Positions 5,619-11,108 of a stretch of DNA of 11,108 nt are shown piece after piece. Source of the stretch: Atopobiaceae bacterium UBA7016 (GTDB lineage Bacteria > Actinomycetota > Coriobacteriia > Coriobacteriales > Atopobiaceae); NCBI GenBank assembly GCA_002449555.1, contig DJXA01000163.1, forward strand, positions 8,560-19,667, in the 5' to 3' direction. Under the pieces are notes generated by a model. That model did no database searches, was not told the DNA's origin, and worked only from the letters and a program-made list of their open reading frames with translations. Positions within the stretch are counted from its first letter, which is position 1, and the number at the start of each line of letters is the position of its first letter. The translations under genes were made by a program, and so were the position numbers.

Positions 5619-6344
5619 TTACTTCAGCCAGGTGTCCTCGTCCTGCTTGAGGTAGGCCTTGAACATCTCGAGGTCGTCCTTGGTGGTGAGCTTGATGTTC
5701 TTGTCCGAGCCGGCGGCGAAGTACAGGCGGTGGCCCAGCTCAACCATCATGGTGTTGGTGTAGTGGCTGCCGTAGATGCCGACCTCCCTCTCGAAGGCCT
5801 CGTGGTAGGCGCCGTCCAGCAGGTCGAAGCGGTAGGCCTGCGGCGTGGACACGCGGCGCAGGGTCTCGCGCGGGATGAACTGCGTGGTGGTGGCGGGGTC
5901 GGCCTCGTCAACCACGAAGATCTGCTCGTTGTACGGCAGCGACGTCACGGCGTTGCCCCTCTCGGCGGCAACGCGCACCACGTCGGCCAGCACCTCGGGC
6001 GCCACCAGCGGGCGGATGCCGTCGTGGATGATGGCCAGGTCGTCGGGGGCGGCCACGCCCTCCAGCGCGTACACGCCGTTCCTGATGGACTCCTGGCCCG
6101 TGGACCCGCCGCTCACCACCTGCGTGAGCTTGGAGATGCCGAACTGCTTGGCGTAGGCCCACACCACGTCGTGCCAGCCGTCGATGCACACCACCACGAT
6201 GTCGTCCACGTCGGGGTGGCGCTGGAAGCTCTCCAGCGTGTAGATGAGCACGGGCTTGTCGTAGACGTTGATGAACTGCTTGGGGATGTCCTGCCCCATG
6301 CGGGAGCCGGAGCCGCCGGCGATGATGATGGCGTGAGTGCGCAT
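5619..6344 (-). CDS. IspD/TarI-family cytidylyltransferase (D-ribitol-5-phosphate type likely)
   Basis: A 241-residue cytoplasmic enzyme of the IspD/TarI family, which transfers CMP from CTP to a polyol phosphate. Motifs: IAGGSGSRMG (8-17) and PKQF (21-24) for CTP binding, GGSTGQESIRNG (79-90), HDGIRP (107-112), TPQ (167-169) and NIKLTTKDDL (216-225). Length is normal for the family. The NIKLTT ending, HDGIRP instead of the HDAARP usual in IspD, and the envelope-gene context favour a TarI-like role (CDP-ribitol or another CDP-polyol) over isoprenoid synthesis, but substrate cannot be settled by eye. The ATG at 6344 has AGAAAGG about 7 nt upstream. The next gene downstream is an SDR that could reduce the sugar partner, as TarJ does for TarI. 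The 118-nt gap to the upstream membrane-protein gene shows no clear promoter. Confidence 0.9.
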   Translation of the reverse strand: MRTHAIIIAGGSGSRMGQDIPKQFINVYDKPVLIYTLESFQRHPDVDDIVVVCIDGWHDVVWAYAKQFGISKLTQVVSGGSTGQESIRNGVYALEGVAAPDDLAIIHDGIRPLVAPEVLADVVRVAAERGNAVTSLPYNEQIFVVDEADPATTTQFIPRETLRRVSTPQAYRFDLLDGAYHEAFEREVGIYGSHYTNTMMVELGHRLYFAAGSDKNIKLTTKDDLEMFKAYLKQDEDTWLK

Positions 6345-6462
6345 AGCAATGCCTTTCTGTTGACACGTGGGAGTAATCGTACCACGCAGCGCCGCGTAAA
6401 CTCCTCAAAAGCGCGGCATCCCGGGCCACACGGCCCGTTCCATCCGGCCTGCAGCAAAAAGC

Positions 6463-8628
6463 CTACTGAATGGAATCGATCCTGAAGAGCCTCATGTCCC
6501 CTTCCGAGAGCACGACCGTGAACCCCGGCGTATCGTCACGGATGGCGTTAAGGCCCTCCCAATGCTCGGGCCCCGTGTTGTAGCGCTCGTTAACGTACTG
6601 CACGAGCCACGGACGATCTTCCACCGTGCCACCCTGGTCGAGCTGCATGAAGTATCGCGCGCCCGTGTTCTCCACGGCCTCCTGCACCTCGGGATCGGTT
6701 GCATAGTTCACCAACCGCGTGCGTATGAGCTCGCCCTCTTTGGTGGTGCCCCGCGGCCGGCACGAGCGGAAGTACATGTTCAGGCCGTTGAAGCCATATG
6801 CAAAGACGCTGCCGTCGTGCGGCATGTTCAAGACGAGTTCTCCCTCGGGCACCGTCTGGGCAACCTTGTCCACGAAGGCGCGCTCCACATGGCTGTAAAT
6901 CTGCTCCTCGTCGGGAGTAAACATGGCGTGGAGCTCGTCCCTGATGCTCCCGATGCCCGTATTGACCTTCCCGTCGCCCCACGGCACCGGAATCCAGGGT
7001 GTGAAATTCACAAAGAGGAAGAGCGCGCCCAGCACCGCAATGACCACGTAGTCCCGCACCGGCGAGGCCACCATTCTCTGCATGCCTCGACGGTTGGACA
7101 GCCGGTCAAGCACATCGCAGATCCACGTTACGCACGTATCCGCTCCGATGCTGGTAACCGGCACCAAAAACATGCACATGTTTGCCGTGACGCGGCGTAC
7201 GTCAGCATACCAGAAGCCTCCGAGGATGTTTTTCAGCATGCTCTCGGACGAACGGATGGCGACATAGGCGAGCGCCATCTCGACAATGGGCACCAGAATC
7301 CACCACAGCTTCTTGCGCAGACACACCAGCCCGCCAACCACCGTGAGCACGGCAAGGGCATACATGGGATGCCGCGCGATGGACAGGGCCTGGGTTGCGA
7401 TGGTCCACACGGCGTGCTTGACGCTGGAGTTGACGCTCCTGCCAAAGAAGACCACGTTGTGTAGCGCCGGCAGAAACATGCAGTACGCCCAGATGGCAAC
7501 GACGATGGCCACCACGCCAAGTACCGCCACAACCTGCGCCGCTCGCTTGCTCCCAAAGAGCGTCAGATTGGACTCGCCGACGGCGTGATAGACATACGAG
7601 CACATGAACGCGCCTAGGTACAAGAGCGCCGTGAACAGCGTGTTGGGGTGCGCGACGGCAAGAGCGATAACCGACAACACGCCAAAGAGCACAAACGAGA
7701 CGGGCTTCTTCAGCACCAAGCGGGAGGTGAGGTACAGCATGAAGACGGCCAGGGTGGAAGGCAGCAGCGCCTGCCCGTACAGGTTGGCCACGTAGGGCCC
7801 GTACAGGAAGAACGCCCAGGGAAACGCCGCGTACGACACGCAGATGACCGACCCGGCCGCAATGACGCGGCGCTCGCCGGGGAGCAGCGCCTTCATCATG
7901 AGGAACATACCGCTGGGATAGACAAAGCCGATAAGCACGGCGTCGAGCGCGTTGGCCACGATGAGCGGGCTGATGCTGGTAAGGCTGGCGACCGTCACGA
8001 CCGCGTCGTGCCATGCCGCGGGATAGAAACCGCCGTGGCTCTCGTACGCAATCTGGTTGGGCAGGGACGCCGCGTACGAGTCGACCTCAAGCGTGGACCA
8101 GTTGCCAGTGTCCATAAACGCCCTCAGCGTATTGATGTGGGTCGTGTTGTCCCAGCGGCAGTAGAAGGCATCGGCCGTCCCCAGGTTAGACACCACCATA
8201 TACCAGGCTACGCCTATGCCAAACAGCACGTAGGCGGCCAAAACCAGCCACTCAAACGAGAACGTGCGCGACCCGATGCGCACGGTCGAGCAATCACTCA
8301 CGTCCAGCACGCAGCCGCGCGTGGCAGGCGCCGTCGATCCGCCTTCCGCCGCAGCCCGCGTCGAGCGCGCGAGCACGGCCCGCGAGACGCCAAACACGGC
8401 CAGGCAAGCCAGCAGGGTCAAGCCCACAATCAGAAGCCCGTTGCAGGCGATGCTCAACTTGGAGAACACGATAGGTAGCACGACAAGGAACGAGGCGCTG
8501 ATCACCGGCGCACTCGTGGCGGAGATAATCCGCGAGAAGCGCATGCCGCGGCAGAAGAAGTACCCAGGGATGTACAGCACGGCGAGCATGGCCACCATTG
8601 CCGCGGCAAGCAGTACCCACTGGTTCAT
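6463..8628 (-). CDS. DUF6541-like polytopic membrane protein, possible GT-C glycosyltransferase (copy A)
   Basis: A 721-residue membrane protein with roughly a dozen or more hydrophobic segments (first about 4-25) and a soluble C-terminal domain of about 170 residues (~552-721). An extracytoplasmic-looking loop after the fourth or fifth helix has ADAFYCRWDNTTHINTLRAF (152-171), followed by FYPAAWHD (201-208); other conserved points are AHPNT (326-330) and FWYADVRR (472-479). It is clearly paralogous to the divergent gene at 8872, along its length and most strongly in the C-terminal domain (VDKVAQTVP, TGARYFMQLD, DDTPGFTVVL). The layout of an acidic first large loop, many helices and a soluble C-terminal domain resembles GT-C glycosyltransferases that use polyprenyl-phosphate sugars; this role is inferred. 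The ATG at 8628 is preferred to an adjacent TTG; AGAGGGG lies about 10 nt upstream. It has a strong promoter at 8690-8718. Confidence 0.85.
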   Translation of the reverse strand: MNQWVLLAAAMVAMLAVLYIPGYFFCRGMRFSRIISATSAPVISASFLVVLPIVFSKLSIACNGLLIVGLTLLACLAVFGVSRAVLARSTRAAAEGGSTAPATRGCVLDVSDCSTVRIGSRTFSFEWLVLAAYVLFGIGVAWYMVVSNLGTADAFYCRWDNTTHINTLRAFMDTGNWSTLEVDSYAASLPNQIAYESHGGFYPAAWHDAVVTVASLTSISPLIVANALDAVLIGFVYPSGMFLMMKALLPGERRVIAAGSVICVSYAAFPWAFFLYGPYVANLYGQALLPSTLAVFMLYLTSRLVLKKPVSFVLFGVLSVIALAVAHPNTLFTALLYLGAFMCSYVYHAVGESNLTLFGSKRAAQVVAVLGVVAIVVAIWAYCMFLPALHNVVFFGRSVNSSVKHAVWTIATQALSIARHPMYALAVLTVVGGLVCLRKKLWWILVPIVEMALAYVAIRSSESMLKNILGGFWYADVRRVTANMCMFLVPVTSIGADTCVTWICDVLDRLSNRRGMQRMVASPVRDYVVIAVLGALFLFVNFTPWIPVPWGDGKVNTGIGSIRDELHAMFTPDEEQIYSHVERAFVDKVAQTVPEGELVLNMPHDGSVFAYGFNGLNMYFRSCRPRGTTKEGELIRTRLVNYATDPEVQEAVENTGARYFMQLDQGGTVEDRPWLVQYVNERYNTGPEHWEGLNAIRDDTPGFTVVLSEGDMRLFRIDSIQ

Positions 8629-8658
8629 CAAGCGCCATCCCCTCTCTCACGGTCGGTA

Positions 8659-8682
8659 GTCTGGTCAAGCGCCCGGCCAGAC
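8659..8682 (-). promoter_or_regulatory. Stem-loop at the 5' end of the copy A leader
   Basis: GTCTGG (8659-8664) and CCAGAC (8677-8682) form a 6-bp perfect stem, extendable with one mismatch, around a 12-nt loop. It begins right at the transcription start predicted from the TATAAT at 8690-8695, so it would cap the 5' end of the mRNA. Role unknown. Confidence 0.3.
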
Positions 8683-8689
8683 GTGAGGC

Positions 8690-8718
8690 ATTATACGTGA
8701 GCCCTTCTACGTGCCCAA
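8690..8718 (-). promoter_or_regulatory. sigma70-type promoter of DUF6541 copy A
   Basis: A perfect TATAAT (8690-8695, minus strand) lies 17 bp downstream of TTGGGC (8713-8718), which keeps the TTG of the -35 consensus. The expected start is near 8683, giving a leader of about 55 nt. ACGTG repeats 14 bp apart (8681, 8695, 8709) flank the -10 and reach the -35. Confidence 0.6.
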
Positions 8719-8807
8719 AACCGCAGGCTGCATGCATGCGAAAACCAGAGGGTACCGAATCGCCAAAACGCCACGCATGTGTTGTCCTGCGGGGTACTCC
8801 CAAATGA

Positions 8808-8837
8808 TGCAGAGCCGCTCCTGTATGGGGCTACAAT
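8808..8837 (+). promoter_or_regulatory. Weak candidate promoter of DUF6541 copy B
   Basis: TACAAT (8832-8837) differs from TATAAT at one position and lies 34 nt before the ATG at 8872. The best -35 at 18-bp spacing is TGCAGA (8808-8813), only three of six matches, so the promoter would be weak or activator-dependent. Confidence 0.3.
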
Positions 8838-8871
8838 ACTGATACCTGCGGACGAGCATTTTTGAGGCAAC

Positions 8872-10992
8872 ATGTGGAGTGAGTTCTTTTTGGGAGTCGC
8901 CTTTGCGGCCGCCATCCTCTATCTTCCGGGATATCTCTTTTGGCGCTCCGCGAGCTTCTCCCCTGTCATGTCCCTGTGTTGCGCGCCGCTCTTTGGCGTA
9001 TGCGCCTACGCCGCGCTGCCCATTGCCTACTACGAGCTGGGCGTGCCGTGCAACCCTGTCAGCATCCTTGGGCCGGCGCTTGCCCTCTCCGTTGTAGCCT
9101 ACGCGCTACGGCGACTACGCCCGCATGACGATGCGCCGCAGCTGAAGCCACAGCCACAAGAGCCGGTGCGGCTTGGCCCCGTCTCCATCCCCTTCGATGT
9201 GGTGGCCCTCATCCTGTATGTATGCTTCGCCGCATGGGTCTGTTACGTTGTGCTGGTCAGAAGCCTGCCCACGCCCGATGCGTTCGCAAACCGCTACGAC
9301 AACCAGACACATCTCAACCTCACGAGAGCCTTCATAGACTCTGGCAAATGGTCAACACTTCATGCGAGCCAGTGGCTTGCCTCGCCCGCCCACGAGGTTC
9401 CCGTCTCGGGAGACGGCTCCTTCTATCCCAGCGCTTGGCACTGTGTCACGGCGCTTATCTGCGGCGCCACGGGACTTACCGTGCCCGCCGGCGTCAATGC
9501 GCTGCTCGTCGTGGTGCAGACGCTCGTGTTTCCCCTCAGCGAGCTTGCCTTCTTGCGCGCCCTGTTTCCTCGGGACCGGCGGGCCGTTCTGCTTGGCGCC
9601 ATCGCCGCTTCCGCCTTCTCCAACTGGCCCTGGCATATCGTGGTGATGGGGCCACTGTTCCCCAACATCCTTGGCCTGTCCCTCCTGTTCGCTGCTTTAG
9701 GGGCGGTCGTCATCTTTGTGGATGAAGCCCTCGTACGAAAGATGCCGCTCTCTTTAATGGCCCTCAGCGCGGTATCGTTTCTCGCTACCGCAATCGCCCA
9801 CCCCAACACCGTGTTCACGGCCTATGTCTTCCTCGTCTTCTATGGAGCAACCGTCGTGGACCGCGCTGTGCAGGCCTCGAAGATCACACGACCGGCACTC
9901 CGCACCGCGGCGCGTGTGGGTGCCCTTGCCCTATACACCGCCGCCATCGTCGCCGTCTGGTACGCCATCTACCACGTCCCCGCGTTAAGCGGTGTCGTCA
10001 ACTACGGAACACCGGAGGCGTCGAGCCCTCTCAAGGCCATCGCGTCAATCCTCGCCTTCCGCTTCTACTTCTCCCGCACGCAGATCGGCATGTCGATCGC
10101 CTGTCTCTGTGGCTTCGTCGTACTCATGCGGCGTCCGGACCGGTGGCGCGTACTGTGCCCCGCCCTCTTCTTTGCGCTGGCCTTTGTCGCAATAAGAAGC
10201 GGCTGGGGGCCCATCAAGTACTGGACGGCCGCCCTTTGGTATACCGACCGCCGCAGGCTCGCCGTCAACCTCACGATTTTTGCCATGCCTATCGCGAGCC
10301 TGGGCTTGGCATACCTCGCGGGGCTAACCAGAGAGGCGCTTCCCACGTCCGCAAAGCATGCCAAGCGGCACGTCGCACCGGCTGAGCAGCCCAATGCCAC
10401 GCGACCAGCAACCGTCCTTGGGTGCGCGCTCGTTGCCTGCATCATGGTCGCCAGCTTTTGTCCCACCTTCACGCTCCCCTTGGGCGACGGCATCACCATC
10501 GAGACGCCCCTGGGCAATGCCGCGCGCAAGGTGGCGCAGCGCTACGCGGCCACAAACAGCCGCGTGTATGGCGCCGACGAGATGGCGTTTGTCGACAAGG
10601 TCATCCAGACGATTCCCAAAAACGCGCTGGTCATCAACTGTCCGGGAGATGGCTCGAGCTGGGCCTATGGCGCGCAGGGGCTCAACACCATGTATCGCAA
10701 CATCAACGAGGATTTCAGCGCGCCCGAGTCGACCGCCGTGATGGAGAGGCTCTCCAGCTATGCCACCGACAAAGACGTCCAGAGCGCGGTGCGTCATACT
10801 GGCGCGCAGTACGTTCTGCTTCTTGACAAGGGCGTCCCGTACGAGGACGGCTATTGGCTGAGCCAGTACACCGATTGGCGCTACGAGATGTGGGCAGGCG
10901 TAGGCAGCGTCGACGACAACACCCCCGGCTTTGAGGTTGTCCTCGCCGAGGGTGATGAGATGCGTTTGTATAGGATTGCGGACGTGGCCTAG
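8872..10992 (+). CDS. DUF6541-like polytopic membrane protein, possible GT-C glycosyltransferase (copy B)
   Basis: A 706-residue membrane protein, divergent paralogue of the gene at 6463-8628. The first helix (5-23, ending in LPGYLFWR) matches copy A (IPGYFFCR). The first large loop has PDAFANRYDNQTHLNLTRAF (135-154), then FYPSAWH (184-190), AHPNT (309-313) and LWYTDRRR (455-462). The soluble C-terminal domain (~536-706) carries VDKVIQTIP, GDGSSWAYG..GLN, TGAQYVLLLDKG and DDNTPGFEVVLAEGDEMRLYRI. Residues kept in both copies (Asp136, Arg141, Asp143, Asn144, Thr146, His147 here) are the best candidates for an active site if these are GT-C enzymes; this is inferred. The ATG at 8872 has GAGG 4 nt upstream. 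A central hydrophilic stretch (~487-512) differs from copy A. It converges on the dTDP-glucose dehydratase-like gene, 32 nt away. Confidence 0.85.
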   Translation: MWSEFFLGVAFAAAILYLPGYLFWRSASFSPVMSLCCAPLFGVCAYAALPIAYYELGVPCNPVSILGPALALSVVAYALRRLRPHDDAPQLKPQPQEPVRLGPVSIPFDVVALILYVCFAAWVCYVVLVRSLPTPDAFANRYDNQTHLNLTRAFIDSGKWSTLHASQWLASPAHEVPVSGDGSFYPSAWHCVTALICGATGLTVPAGVNALLVVVQTLVFPLSELAFLRALFPRDRRAVLLGAIAASAFSNWPWHIVVMGPLFPNILGLSLLFAALGAVVIFVDEALVRKMPLSLMALSAVSFLATAIAHPNTVFTAYVFLVFYGATVVDRAVQASKITRPALRTAARVGALALYTAAIVAVWYAIYHVPALSGVVNYGTPEASSPLKAIASILAFRFYFSRTQIGMSIACLCGFVVLMRRPDRWRVLCPALFFALAFVAIRSGWGPIKYWTAALWYTDRRRLAVNLTIFAMPIASLGLAYLAGLTREALPTSAKHAKRHVAPAEQPNATRPATVLGCALVACIMVASFCPTFTLPLGDGITIETPLGNAARKVAQRYAATNSRVYGADEMAFVDKVIQTIPKNALVINCPGDGSSWAYGAQGLNTMYRNINEDFSAPESTAVMERLSSYATDKDVQSAVRHTGAQYVLLLDKGVPYEDGYWLSQYTDWRYEMWAGVGSVDDNTPGFEVVLAEGDEMRLYRIADVA

Positions 10993-11024
10993 CCTGTGTA
11001 TGGGGGTTTAACTCCTATCCGCAG

Positions 11025-11108
11025 CTACTGCCCCCGCCTCGCGTACTTGGCCTCGGTGGCCTCCTTGGCGGGGCGCCACCAGTCCTCGTTGTCGCGGTAC
11101 CAGGCGAT
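11025..11108 (-). CDS. rfbB: C-terminal end of a dTDP-glucose 4,6-dehydratase (RmlB-like), partial
   Basis: Only the last 27 codons and the stop lie in the window; the gene runs off the right edge. The peptide contains WYRDNEDWWRP followed by a Lys/Glu-rich tail, which is the typical end of RmlB/RfbB, an extended SDR that makes dTDP-4-keto-6-deoxyglucose on the way to dTDP-rhamnose. The reading frame is open from the edge to a TAG. The fragment is short, so the call rests on this one motif and on the envelope-polysaccharide context. Confidence 0.65.
   Translation of the reverse strand: MAWYRDNEDWWRPAKEATEAKYARRGQ

Noticed and set aside
6376..6404. Promoter for the cytidylyltransferase gene (TACGAT as -10)
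   Set aside because: Four of six matches and no acceptable -35 at 16-19 bp; the gene may be read from upstream or use a promoter I cannot recognise.
6423..6436. GGGCC/GGCCC hairpin as terminator of DUF6541 copy A
   Set aside because: The stem is only 5 bp and the nearest T-run (four T) is well beyond it, so the support is too weak.
8294..8803. A 169-codon minus-strand frame across the copy A start and promoter
   Set aside because: It is out of frame with copy A, covers the promoter and leader, and has no recognisable content.
10993..11024. Bidirectional terminator between the convergent copy B and rfbB-like genes
   Set aside because: The 32-nt gap offers only a 4-bp stem with a wobble pair; not supportable.

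Overview
The window is high-GC DNA with dense genes, good Shine-Dalgarno sites and sigma70-type promoters. DUF6541-like membrane proteins and a LicC-LicA fusion point to an actinobacterium of the class Coriobacteriia (Olsenella/Collinsella/Atopobium relatives). That placement is inferred from gene content, not from a marker gene. All the genes fit the building of a cell-envelope polymer, such as teichoic acid, capsule or rhamnopolysaccharide.

Layout. (1) 44-4264, minus strand, one operon read right to left. It starts with a three-domain protein (winged helix + LicC-like nucleotidyltransferase + LicA-like choline kinase). Next is a second LicC-like nucleotidyltransferase, overlapping it by 7 nt, that ends in what looks like a decayed kinase N-lobe. 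A BCCT-family choline/betaine-type carrier follows 16 nt later. The operon has its own promoter (TATAAT at 4300-4305) with an operator-like inverted repeat at the expected start of transcription. (2) A strong hairpin terminator at 4368-4398 separates it from the next genes. (3) 4461-6344, minus strand: an IspD/TarI-family cytidylyltransferase, then an extended-SDR NAD(P)-dependent epimerase/dehydratase/reductase. Between them lies a perfect 34-bp palindrome with a 5-nt loop (5535-5607). (4) 6463-10992: two paralogous DUF6541-like polytopic membrane proteins, transcribed divergently from a 243-bp region with a consensus TATAAT promoter and periodic short repeats. (5) 11025-11108: the last 27 codons of a minus-strand gene that looks like dTDP-glucose 4,6-dehydratase (rfbB/rmlB).

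How the genes may work together (inference). The carrier imports choline or a related amine, the kinase phosphorylates it, and the LicC domains make the CDP-activated form. The TarI/SDR pair makes a CDP-activated polyol or sugar. The DUF6541 proteins could be membrane glycosyltransferases (GT-C-like), and RmlB supplies dTDP-rhamnose precursors. From memory, the pneumococcal lic1 locus has the order tarI-tarJ-licA-licB-licC. This window looks like a functional counterpart in which three parts are swapped: an extended SDR for TarJ, a BCCT carrier for LicB, and a wHTH-LicC-LicA fusion plus a second LicC for LicA/LicC. No LicD-type phosphocholine transferase is visible here.
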